Assembly: GCA_013823855.1 (NCBI GenBank)
Contig: PNMW01000059.1
Span: forward strand, 1 to 64,000
Source of the DNA: Lysobacteraceae bacterium
GTDB taxonomy: Bacteria; Pseudomonadota; Gammaproteobacteria; Nevskiales; Nevskiaceae
Direction: 5' to 3'
DNA length: 64,000 nt
Within the stretch, counting starts at the first letter, position 1, and each line of letters starts with the position of its first letter. The position numbers and the translations under genes are program-made. A model generated the notes under the pieces. That model had not been told where the DNA came from, searched no databases, and saw only the letters and a program-made list of their open reading frames with translations. Positions 10,269 through 19,158 of the stretch are shown piece after piece.

Positions 10269-10918
10269 GGACAGCGTCCACCGACATCGCCGATTTTCTG
10301 CTTCATCAAATCGAGATGGAGATCGTACCCGGCCGACATTCGGGGACGGTCATCGAAGGTTTATTTTCATTCTCCGCTATGCCAAAAGACGGCCCAAGCG
10401 TTACAGACAGATTCCGTCTTAGGATTGCAGTACCGGACGGCTTTCCGCGGACGCTGCCTGAAGTGAGCGAGCTCAATCACAAGATCGCAAGAACGGCTGA
10501 GAATCACGTTAATCCTGATGGCACTCTTTGTCTCGGTTCGCCTCTAGGGCTGAGGGTCGCAATGGCTGGCGGGCAATCCTTGAGCGACTTTTCTGACCGA
10601 TGCTTGGTGCCTTTTCTGTATGCCACATCACTGCGATTATCTGGACAATTAGGATTTTACTTCGGGGAACTTGATCATGGTGCAGATGGAGTATTTCAGG
10701 ATTACAAACGAATATTTGGAGTTACGACGGAAGCTGCTACGTTGATGTGTACTCAGATGCTGAGCATTAAAAAGCGAGTGGCCAACAAGCGACAATGCCC
10801 CTGTTCATGCGGTCGCAGGCTCGGGAAATGCCCGTTACATTTACGGATCAATTCGATTCGCAGTCTTGTCCCGCGCTCGTGGTTCTTAGTTGGGCAGGCT
10901 AGACGCACACCTCCTTAG
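10250..10918 (+). CDS. E2-like (ubiquitin-conjugating-type) CBASS protein with Cys-rich C-terminal motif
   Basis: E2-like segment with candidate catalytic Cys (ENHVNPDGTLCLGSPLG), C-terminal CPCSCGRRLGKCPLH. Overlaps the CD-NTase 3' end; start codon TTG 10250 or GTG 10265. Confidence 0.8.
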   Translation: MAPTAVRTASTDIADFLLHQIEMEIVPGRHSGTVIEGLFSFSAMPKDGPSVTDRFRLRIAVPDGFPRTLPEVSELNHKIARTAENHVNPDGTLCLGSPLGLRVAMAGGQSLSDFSDRCLVPFLYATSLRLSGQLGFYFGELDHGADGVFQDYKRIFGVTTEAATLMCTQMLSIKKRVANKRQCPCSCGRRLGKCPLHLRINSIRSLVPRSWFLVGQARRTPP

Positions 10919-10990
10919 TTGCTTCGTTAGCCGAGCAGGCACTTCGAAGGCTGCTGATGAAAGTCGGCCTTAGATCGGCTTGAAGTCATT

Positions 10991-11095
10991 GGTAAAACTC
11001 GTAACTTCAAGCTTAGGCTAATTTTTCAGTAAAACCCGTAAACGGTAGGCCTGCCAGCGATTCAAGTTTGCACAGTTAGTAAAAATCGTAAACCG
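10991..11095 (+). repeat. Three dispersed iteron-like repeats GTAAAANYCGTAA
   Basis: ggtaaaactcgtaac (10991), cagtaaaacccgtaaacgg (11027), gttagtaaaaatcgtaaaccg (11075). Confidence 0.75.
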
Positions 11096-11167
11096 CTTCA
11101 TGAAACTGGTTGAACGGAGGTGCGGACGATTTCTTGGACTATTTGAGACTAAATTTTTAGCCTGGTT

Positions 11168-11680
11168 TTACCGGCTGAGATCTTTTTTGATTGCACTGAG
11201 CACGGACGCGACCTCGCGCGGCATCGTCTTTGCCAGCCTGTCTAGGACATCGAGCTTCCGGCTGAGATCATCAATCGGAGCGAATCGCGCTGCGATCGCG
11301 GAAAGCTCATCTCGCAATGAGGTGACAACGCCGCCAGTCGAGCCGGCGCGCTTTTTCTGCCCGCCCTTCTTTCCCGATGCGGACTTGGCCGATTTTGTCT
11401 TGGCGCCTTTTGAGCGGCCGCGCGCTGGCTTTTCGTTGATCACTACGCCTTCCGCCGCTTCGGCAAGGCGGTAAATCACCGATCGTCCTGCTCGTTCTGC
11501 TTCTACCAAGCCCTGATCTTTCAGCTTTTTCAGATTCAGGAAAGCGCCGGCATTCGAAAATCCACCGTCGCTGATCAGCTCAGCGGTCGTTTTTGCCCCG
11601 CCCTGTAGCAAGTTCAAGATTTTGGCGCTAACGCCTGTGACGCGCGTCGGGGTGGATTCACCAGCTTCGGTATCAGTCAT
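11168..11680 (-). CDS. Winged-helix DNA-binding protein with Lys/Ala/Gly-rich linker
   Basis: wHTH-like N-terminus (SAKILNLLQGGAKTTAELISDGGFSNAGAFLNLKKLKDQGLVEAERAGRSVIYRL) followed by KPARGRSKGAKTKSAKSASGKKGGQKK. Confidence 0.6.
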   Translation of the reverse strand: MTDTEAGESTPTRVTGVSAKILNLLQGGAKTTAELISDGGFSNAGAFLNLKKLKDQGLVEAERAGRSVIYRLAEAAEGVVINEKPARGRSKGAKTKSAKSASGKKGGQKKRAGSTGGVVTSLRDELSAIAARFAPIDDLSRKLDVLDRLAKTMPREVASVLSAIKKDLSR

Positions 11681-11909
11681 ATCTGTTCAAATATTTGGTC
11701 TAGATCGAGGAGTCTATACGTTTGGAAATTTAGAAGCACCGTGGATTCCCGGGAGGTCATGTCCTGAAAAGAGCTGACTAGGAGTGCACAGCTCAGGTCA
11801 CAACAATCATGCGGAGGAATCGTTGACCTTGAGCTCTATACAGCGGCCATATCACTCAACAGCAGCTTTCCTTAGGTCCGACACGATATCCGTTGCGGGT
11901 ATGCTTCAA

Positions 11910-13046
11910 TCAATTCACTGCTGCTGTTAGCTTTCTGAAGGACGCACGGTAGTCAAGCGGCTCGAGATTCACATGCCGATCAACTGCCCCGCGGAGTATG
12001 TACAGCGCAGGCTGGCTTCGAAAGCTGAATATGCGATACAGGTAGAACGCATCTTCGACCTCCTTCGAAAAATCGACTTCGTTCCGGCTGATGATGAACG
12101 AGGAGGCGTGATTCCCATTTGTTGTCTTCACCTCAATGTAGCGAGGCTGTTCCGCCGCATCCCATGATTGGATGTCGTAGCCGGTACCATCACCCAAGCG
12201 GTCCGACACCCAATCGAGCTTGCTGAACAGGGTGCCGAGCCCCGCATGGTTCAGCCGATGCTGTTCGAACTCGATGGCCCACTGCTCTCCGGCCCTGCCG
12301 AGCTTTCGATTGACCTCGTCTCGCGCCGCAAAGTCGATCTTGCGGGGTAGGCGCTCGCGGACGACTGGGGGCGCGTCAAAGATCTGCGGCACCGGCGGAT
12401 CCACCAGGCGCGCGACAAAGCTGGCGTCACCTGTTGGCCTAGCGTCCTCTAGGGCATCGACGACGCGTTCTAGGTCGTGAGTGTGGGCCAACACATACTG
12501 CTGTACGACCTGACGCAGCAACAGTTGGCTGTTGCCACGAGGCTTATAGCCCTGAATGAAGGGCAGATTCAGGTGATGCAGGACGGCGCTGATGTTCTGA
12601 TGCTTGAGCTCAACCGACGCTTTGCTACGGCCGCTGAGTTTGCGACGCAATGCCGCGTTGAACGTCGACTTGACGTAAGGCGTACCGGCTGCCTCATGTC
12701 GGAGCATCTCAAAGTAGGAAGCGACCGTGGCGCGGACTTCATCCTCGGTCCAGTCCTCCCCGATTCGAACAACTGAGAAGCCGAGGCTCTGAAGCTTCGG
12801 GAGAACGGTTGCCTCCCCGCCAGAGAAGTCGGCTGGCTTCAATGGGCCTTCGTCGGGATACTGATAGCCATAAGCGGCACCAACAACCGCCTTGGAGTCG
12901 CAGAGGGTATCCGTCTTGTTGTCGCGGACCATGAAGTCGCGTGACTTGCCGAAGCCGTAGCGGTTCAGGAATGCCGTTCTCCCGATGCGCACGAACTCGT
13001 CAATGGCCCTCTGCACCGCAAGCGCGCTGGTCAGCTTGCCAAGCAT
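11910..13046 (-). CDS. ScoMcrA-like N-terminal head domain plus DUF3883 (predicted restriction nuclease)
   Basis: N-terminus AVQRAIDEFVRIGRTAFLNRYGFGKSRDFMVRDNKTDTLCDSKAVVGAAYGYQ; C-terminal DUF3883-type segment AGEQWAIEFEQHRL ... GYDIQSWDAAEQPRYIEVKTTNG (D...ExK nuclease motif). Confidence 0.8.
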   Translation of the reverse strand: MLGKLTSALAVQRAIDEFVRIGRTAFLNRYGFGKSRDFMVRDNKTDTLCDSKAVVGAAYGYQYPDEGPLKPADFSGGEATVLPKLQSLGFSVVRIGEDWTEDEVRATVASYFEMLRHEAAGTPYVKSTFNAALRRKLSGRSKASVELKHQNISAVLHHLNLPFIQGYKPRGNSQLLLRQVVQQYVLAHTHDLERVVDALEDARPTGDASFVARLVDPPVPQIFDAPPVVRERLPRKIDFAARDEVNRKLGRAGEQWAIEFEQHRLNHAGLGTLFSKLDWVSDRLGDGTGYDIQSWDAAEQPRYIEVKTTNGNHASSFIISRNEVDFSKEVEDAFYLYRIFSFRSQPALYILRGAVDRHVNLEPLDYRASFRKLTAAVN

Positions 13047-13262
13047 ATGTGGTCTGCTCCGACACGTTCTATACCGAATGACGTGATGAGACTAAAGGTG
13101 ATCCGGGTGCGTCGGCTGCGATGCTGACCTATTTCGATACCCGTTTCGTTGGCTCTCTCCGACGTCTCGCTCCGAACCATACGATATTGCCCTTCCGATT
13201 GCCGATGCCATTTCTGGGAAGCCTCTCAGGACGTCAGATGAAGCATGACGGCCGCTAATTTC

Positions 13263-14969
13263 TCACATCCACTCCGTCACTTGCTGTTCCGTGCGAAGGC
13301 GCAGCCGACGCCATTCAAGCCCGTCGAAGACGTGCTCGAGCGTATCGGCGGATGCGATGGGGAGGGCCGCCTCAGCTTCACGTTCAAACTGCTGCCGAAG
13401 AACGGGATCATCAAGCCAAGCGCGCTCCCACCAGCTTTGAATATTCGTACGGGCGGTCGAAAGCCGGGCCTGTGAAGGAAGTCGTTCCCGCTTCTGGTTT
13501 CGATTGACCGATTCAGAGCTCGGCATCAGGTTCCACAGGTCATTGCAGGGCCATGCAGACCAGGGCAGGCAATGGTCGATGTCGACTTCGGATTTCCGAA
13601 GATCGGCCCCTGTCCAGACGCATCTCACGGGCACGCCGGCGGTTCGTATCCGTTCAACCGTCGATCGTGCAAAACGGGTGTCCCGATCGTGCTCGATCCA
13701 CGCCAAGGCATCGGTAACGTGGCCGAGTTCGATCGAAGATTGTGGTCCGGCATATACCTTGACCAACCGTGACCACTCTGCGATCAGCACCGGCTCGATC
13801 CAACTGCCGAGCTGCATCAGGCTGCGCCAAACCGGGCCGGGGATGGTCAGCGATCCGAACTGCTCGAGGAGAGTGCGGTCGATAACGCGACCGTCCGAGC
13901 GACTGGGGAGTTTCTGCCGTTGGGCGATGAAGATCGGCTGGCTCGATGCGGGGTAGGTGATGTGATGCGCCGGCATCCGTGTGATGAGTTCACTGGCCTC
14001 TGACAGAGCAAGGATGACGCTGTGGCCGGTTTCCGCGGAAAACTGGGCGCCGATCCGGAGGTCTTGGCTTAAAAACTGTCCGTTCAGTAACGCGCGAAAG
14101 CCCTCTTTCGCAAATCCCAGCCCATCAGGTCCCTGATTCCTCGGTGTCTGTGGCAAGCGCTTGGCCACAAGCGGCAGATACATGCGCACCCACGCGAGCG
14201 CAACGGCGCCCAACGGAATCTTTACTGCGTCTTCATCTGGCAGTGGCCTCGCCAGAGACGGCATTGCGTCGGCGACCTTTGCGATCGCCCGGAGCAGGCC
14301 CAGTTTGTACGTCGACGACTTGTCGTCCTTGAGGATGATCCCTCGCAGTGTCGGCAGAGCGCCGGAGCCGTCGTCGGGAAGCCGAAGCGCGACGCTGGTC
14401 CACGTGACCCCGGTTCGCCCCATTTGGTCGGTCGACGCCGCTGACTTCAGGACGACCAGCCCATGATTTCTGGCGAGTCCTTCTACCTCGCCGAGGGGCG
14501 CGGGCCACATTGGGCGATCCGCCTCGGCAGGTCCCTCCCGAAGGCTCATCAGCACCACGCCGCCGGGCTTGAGCAGGGTGACGATCTTGCGAAACGCGCG
14601 CTCGCGTTCGTCTGGCGGCACGTGCATCCATACAGCGCTCAGCAAGATCAGGTCGTACGCAATACCCCGCTCGTGAACACGAGCCAGCCCTGGAAGGCGG
14701 TCGTCCAGCCAATGAATGGCTGAATCAGCATGGCGGGTCTGTGCCTCGCGGCGCATCGCGGCGGAAGGTTCAACCGCCACCACGGTGTAACCCATGGATG
14801 CCAGCCACGCGGCATCGCGCCCGGACCCCGCACCGATGTCGAGGGCGGTTCGGTCAGTGCCCGGCAAGACGAATTCCCGGAGCGCGCCGTGCACCGCCTC
14901 CGATTGCAACGACTCGTAGCTCGCCGCAAAGCGTTCGGCGTTGCTGTTATAGGGCTCAACCGTGTTCAC
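13263..14969 (-). CDS. Class I SAM-dependent methyltransferase fused to HNH endonuclease
   Basis: N-terminal SAM motif (TALDIGAGSGRDAAWLASMGYTVVAVEPS); C-terminal HNH (VRCVWTGADLRKSEVDIDHCLPWSAWPCNDLWNLMPSSESVNRNQK). GTG start at 14969 preferred over 15029. Confidence 0.8.
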   Translation of the reverse strand: MNTVEPYNSNAERFAASYESLQSEAVHGALREFVLPGTDRTALDIGAGSGRDAAWLASMGYTVVAVEPSAAMRREAQTRHADSAIHWLDDRLPGLARVHERGIAYDLILLSAVWMHVPPDERERAFRKIVTLLKPGGVVLMSLREGPAEADRPMWPAPLGEVEGLARNHGLVVLKSAASTDQMGRTGVTWTSVALRLPDDGSGALPTLRGIILKDDKSSTYKLGLLRAIAKVADAMPSLARPLPDEDAVKIPLGAVALAWVRMYLPLVAKRLPQTPRNQGPDGLGFAKEGFRALLNGQFLSQDLRIGAQFSAETGHSVILALSEASELITRMPAHHITYPASSQPIFIAQRQKLPSRSDGRVIDRTLLEQFGSLTIPGPVWRSLMQLGSWIEPVLIAEWSRLVKVYAGPQSSIELGHVTDALAWIEHDRDTRFARSTVERIRTAGVPVRCVWTGADLRKSEVDIDHCLPWSAWPCNDLWNLMPSSESVNRNQKRERLPSQARLSTARTNIQSWWERAWLDDPVLRQQFEREAEAALPIASADTLEHVFDGLEWRRLRLRTEQQVTEWM

Positions 14970-15048
14970 AGACCAAGCATAGCGACCTGTCTGGCATCGC
15001 AGTCGGTTGCCGCGCTCCCAGTACAACACTCCACCGACTCGTCCTCAT

Positions 15049-15588
15049 TTATCCGCCTCTGTTCGGCTTCTTGCGTTTCTGGGCCCGGAATTCCCAAGGC
15101 GGCATCGGATCGGCATCCGCCCATAGCCCGGAACGCGCTCGCTTGGCAGCCGCCTCGTCGTCGAGCAGCGTCATGTCCGTCAGGTACTTTCGGTAGGCCC
15201 ACGCATAGCCGCGCCGGATCATTTCCCGGTTGGCATCCGTCCTTCCGATCCAGACCCTGGCAATGCTGCGGCCGTATCGGTCCGTGTCGGTGATGTCGAG
15301 GCGAACCTCGCGCCCGAACACCAGATCCGAGAGCGCGACCTTGGCCTTGGCACCAAAGGGCTGACCGCGCTCCGGCGCGTCGATCTCGGCCGGGCGCACT
15401 TTCACTTCCGTCCGGTCGCACAGCACCTTGATGGTGTCGCCGTCGGTGACGCCGACGACCCGGCCGGTACAAGCGAAAGCCGCACCGGCGACCAGCAGCA
15501 GGATGGCGCCGATCCCAGCCTTGATCGCTTCGGGGAGGATTGATGGATTTCTGTCCACCAGTGGATGAATCACGAGGTCCCAGATCAC
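15049..15588 (-). CDS. Staphylococcal-nuclease-like (thermonuclease family) protein with N-terminal hydrophobic segment
   Basis: GRVVGVTDGDTIKVLCDRTEVKVRPAEIDAPERGQPFGAKAK...DRYGRSIARVWIG is a typical SNase core. GTG start. Confidence 0.85.
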   Translation of the reverse strand: MIWDLVIHPLVDRNPSILPEAIKAGIGAILLLVAGAAFACTGRVVGVTDGDTIKVLCDRTEVKVRPAEIDAPERGQPFGAKAKVALSDLVFGREVRLDITDTDRYGRSIARVWIGRTDANREMIRRGYAWAYRKYLTDMTLLDDEAAAKRARSGLWADADPMPPWEFRAQKRKKPNRGG

Positions 15589-15704
15589 TGATCGCCGTCC
15601 GCTGCCCGGCCGCGCGGCTCCACGACCCGTGTGAGGATGTCGGCGTACCGCGCCTTATCCACCTTGAAGGCCTTGTTGCCGCGGGGACAGACGATGTCGT
15701 GCAT
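15585..15704 (-). CDS. Small 39-aa ORF overlapping the SNase start
   Basis: My own translation from ATG 15704: MHDIVCPRGNKAFKVDKARYADILTRVVEPRGRAADGDQ*. Its TGA overlaps the GTG start of the SNase gene. Confidence 0.4.
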   Translation of the reverse strand: MHDIVCPRGNKAFKVDKARYADILTRVVEPRGRAADGDQ

Positions 15705-15862
15705 GGGTTTCAGGGGAGGGGGCGGTGGAGAGCGACGACAGCTTCAATGCCAATCTGATTGTCCGTGAGCCGCGGCAGGCATGACGCGACCTGATGGCCG
15801 GTACCGTGACCTGCGGCAGCAATCGGGGCTTGAAGTCGCGCTTGCGATCACGTTGAATTACG

Positions 15863-15882
15863 ATATGGCTAAATTTCCATAT
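15863..15882. promoter_or_regulatory. Candidate operator palindrome ATATGG-N8-CCATAT upstream of umuD
   Basis: atatgg ctaaattt ccatat read directly, 19-38 bp upstream of the likely umuD start (ATG 15901). Confidence 0.4.
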
Positions 15883-15900
15883 TCGCAATGTGATGGCCCC

Positions 15901-16452
15901 ATGTCTGACCTACCGCCGCCTTCTTCTCCGGACCCCGTACGGCTCTCGGGCGCGGGTCTCACCGCGCGCCGGGTGCCGTTCCGTCGGTCTTTCTTCGATC
16001 TCCCAGACGCCCCGACCCTGATCCCGGTTGCATCAAGCCCGCCGAAACTGAAGATCACCGCCAAGCTGACCCGGGTGGCGGCGGGGTTTCCGTCGCCGGC
16101 CGATGACTACCTCGAGGACGGGATCGACCTGAACCGGCTGCTGGTCCGGAATGCGCCAGCGACGTTCTTCTACACCGTCGAGAAAGGCGCGGATTCGATG
16201 CTGAATCGTGGCATCGAGGGCGGTGACCGACTGCTGGTCGACCGGTCGATCGAACCCCGGAGCGGCCACTTGGTGCTGGCGATCATTCCCGGTGAAGGGG
16301 CAACGGTGAAGGAGCTTCAGATCCGGGGGATGACGACCCGGCTGGTGCCGCACTCCCCGAACCCGGCACACAAAGCCCGGGTATTCCGGGAGGGAGACGA
16401 GCTGGTGGTGGTCGGTGTGGTCACCAGCTGCATCAAGCAGTTCCGGACGTGA
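15901..16452 (+). CDS. umuD: UmuD-like/LexA-family S24 autopeptidase, error-prone repair accessory
   Basis: [41 protein letters not shown] with Ala-Gly cleavage-like site and catalytic Ser; Lys in [12 protein letters not shown]-type overlap with umuC. Confidence 0.9.
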   Translation: MSDLPPPSSPDPVRLSGAGLTARRVPFRRSFFDLPDAPTLIPVASSPPKLKITAKLTRVAAGFPSPADDYLEDGIDLNRLLVRNAPATFFYTVEKGADSMLNRGIEGGDRLLVDRSIEPRSGHLVLAIIPGEGATVKELQIRGMTTRLVPHSPNPAHKARVFREGDELVVVGVVTSCIKQFRT

Positions 16453-17723
16453 CCGGGTCGGTCTTCGCGCTCGTCGACGTCAACAACTTCTACGTCAGCT
16501 GCGAGCGGGTCTTTGACTGGCGGCTCTGGGGTAAGCCGGTGGTGGTGCTGTCGAACAACGACGGCTGTGTCGTGGCCCGGAGTCCGGAGATCAAGGCGCT
16601 GGGCATCAAGATGGGTACGCCCTGGCACAAGCTGAAAGACCAGGCCCGGCAGCACGGCATCGTCGCCCTGTCCTCGAACTACACGCTGTATGGCGACATG
16701 AGCCGCCGGGTTATGACGATCCTGGCGGACTTCGCGCCCCGACAGGAGGTGTATTCCATCGACGAGTGCTTCCTCGATGTCACCGGAATCCCCGGGCTGA
16801 CGGCCTATGGGCATCAGATCCGGGCTCGTATCCAGCAGTGGGTGGGGCTGCCGGTCTGTGTCGGCTACGCCGAAACCAAGACGCTGGCGAAGCTTGCGAA
16901 CCATTGCGCCAAGACAGGTCTGGCTGGCGCTGACGGGGTTTGCGATCTGACCGCGCTCAGCCGAACCGACCGCGATGCCCTCATCGATCGGATCGATGTT
17001 GGCGAGGTGTGGGGTGTGGGTCGTCGGCTGGTGCCGCAGCTCGAGGCGATGCGGATCAACACTGTCGGCGATCTACGTCGTGCGGACGTTGCGACGATCC
17101 GGTCGAGGTTCGGGGTGGTGCTGGAACGCACGGTCCGAGAACTGAGGGAAGAAGACTGCCTGCAGCTGGAAGCCGTCGCGCCCGACAAGGACCAGATCAT
17201 GGCGTCGCGATCCTTCGGGCGGCCGGTGACGGAACTGAGTGAACTACGAGAAGCGGTAATCACCTACGTCACCCGGGCGGGCGAAAAGCTGCGCCGGCAG
17301 AAGTCGGTGGCGTCTTCGGTGCTGGTGTCGCTACGAACCAACCCCTTCAACGATGACCCGCAATACGCCCGGCAGATCGTGATGCCGCTACCGCACCCGA
17401 CCGACGACACGTTGGCACTGGCTGACGCAGCAGAGCGCGGGATCCGGCAGATCTACCGACCCAGGTTCCGATACCACAAGGCAGGGGTGATGCTGATGGG
17501 GCTGATGCCCGCCGAGCACCGACAGACGACGTTGTTCGAGGACACGGACGCCATCGCACGGCGGAAGCGTCTCAACGACGCCGTCGACAAGATCAACGGC
17601 AAGTTCGGGCGGCGAACGGTTGAGCTGGCCGGGGCGGGTATAGCCAAGTCCTGGTCGATGCGTGCTCGGAATCGGACGCCGGCTTACACCACTGACTGGG
17701 AGGCGCTGCCGACCGCCCGGTAA
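16449..17723 (+). CDS. umuC: Y-family DNA polymerase UmuC
   Basis: [51 protein letters not shown] ... [13 protein letters not shown]. Confidence 0.95.
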   Translation: MTGSVFALVDVNNFYVSCERVFDWRLWGKPVVVLSNNDGCVVARSPEIKALGIKMGTPWHKLKDQARQHGIVALSSNYTLYGDMSRRVMTILADFAPRQEVYSIDECFLDVTGIPGLTAYGHQIRARIQQWVGLPVCVGYAETKTLAKLANHCAKTGLAGADGVCDLTALSRTDRDALIDRIDVGEVWGVGRRLVPQLEAMRINTVGDLRRADVATIRSRFGVVLERTVRELREEDCLQLEAVAPDKDQIMASRSFGRPVTELSELREAVITYVTRAGEKLRRQKSVASSVLVSLRTNPFNDDPQYARQIVMPLPHPTDDTLALADAAERGIRQIYRPRFRYHKAGVMLMGLMPAEHRQTTLFEDTDAIARRKRLNDAVDKINGKFGRRTVELAGAGIAKSWSMRARNRTPAYTTDWEALPTAR

Positions 17724-17874
17724 ATAAGTCAGAGTTTGGTAAAAACCTAGTTGACCGGAATGATGTGTCGCCGAAAAAGCGAACGTCGCAGCCCAAAGCG
17801 GTCATCTGAAAATGCTTGGCAATAACTCGTATGCTTACCAGATACGAAGACTAGCTTAAATCCAAAAGCAAACA

Positions 17875-18801
17875 GTGACAGACCACAAGCACGACCTAGG
17901 GGCCATGGGTGAGGGACTAGCTTCATGGCAATTAGCGACAGTTATGAACGGCGAAGCAGTCCGAGAAACCATGCGTGGTGAAGGTATTGGGGCACTAGAT
18001 CTGCAGGTTAAAGTTCCTGTGATGTTCCCGACGAAAACTCACCACCAAATTGCTGTTCAAGTAAAGGCTGGAAAGAGCTTTGCCACCTGGACGCCCACCA
18101 AGAATCGATGGCGATTCAACAATATTGATCGCGGACACATTGAAAAATGGCGAGGTTCGAACCAGCCCACCCTTCTTCTTTGGGTGAGAATGGATCCAAG
18201 GACCAAGGTGTACTGGAAATTTGTAGGTCCAACCACCCCTCTAGCAGCACTATCGTTTTCGGAGCATCACACGCTGACGCCCGCTGCTCGTTTCGAGATT
18301 GAGCGATTGCTACAAATGTACAGAATGCCCCGCACCGCCGTGCCCAAAATAACTGTGCCAAAAATGGCAGGGGTTATCGCCGTTAGGAACTGGGCTGCCC
18401 CGAAGTTCCAGAAAATTCGCGGGACCCATGAATGCCCGCTTGGAACGGTCATCATCTCGAATTATGTATGGCGGCATTTAACGCGTATAACGAGAACACA
18501 GTCACATGTTGTTGATAGCCTTACCGCACTTCCGTACATTAAGACGTTACTGGATATTCGTCCGCATCAGCTACAGACGCTCAATCAATCCCTAACCGAA
18601 CTGAACGGAGTCACCAAGGTATCTAGGAAAGTTCTCGCGATCTATAGAGATGTCCGTTTTTCGGACAAAGGAACCTGCGTGACTTATGTTCGACTAGATG
18701 AGCGCGTAACCTTCCCGAGCAATTGGCGAGAGACAGGGCTCACACGGGGGAACATTAGGCAACAGCTTCGACTTGAGAGTATTTTTCGCAAGCCAACCTA
18801 A
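17875..18801 (+). CDS. DUF4365 domain-containing protein with uncharacterised C-terminal region
   Basis: N-terminus HDLGAMGEGLASWQL ... GIGALDLQVKVPVMFPTKTHHQIAVQVKAGKSF (nuclease-like DUF4365 pattern with QVKAG). GTG start. Confidence 0.65.
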   Translation: MTDHKHDLGAMGEGLASWQLATVMNGEAVRETMRGEGIGALDLQVKVPVMFPTKTHHQIAVQVKAGKSFATWTPTKNRWRFNNIDRGHIEKWRGSNQPTLLLWVRMDPRTKVYWKFVGPTTPLAALSFSEHHTLTPAARFEIERLLQMYRMPRTAVPKITVPKMAGVIAVRNWAAPKFQKIRGTHECPLGTVIISNYVWRHLTRITRTQSHVVDSLTALPYIKTLLDIRPHQLQTLNQSLTELNGVTKVSRKVLAIYRDVRFSDKGTCVTYVRLDERVTFPSNWRETGLTRGNIRQQLRLESIFRKPT

Positions 18802-19158
18802 GAAGGCGCGACCCCCCCCTCTTCGCATACCACCCTGTCGAGTTTGTGCGCATGAATGCGCCCAAGGTTTCAACACGTGCTTGTGAAGCGCTAGAGCACG
18901 AACGCGCGCGAGAACTGGGGGGTCGCCAGGGGATGCTGCGACTAATTCGCTTCCGCGTCAATCCCTAGGATAAGAAGCGCCAGCTGTCCGTTTCTGGCAC
19001 CTAGGGGCGGCCAAAAGTCGCTTTGCAGCCCGAAGCGGACCTTGGAAAGAACGCGTGGCGCCCTCGCATTGACAGTTCTTCACCGATGCATTTGCAGTGC
19101 GTCGGGCTATCTCGGGAACACAATGAATTTGCATAGCTAATCGCCAGGGAGCTGGAAA

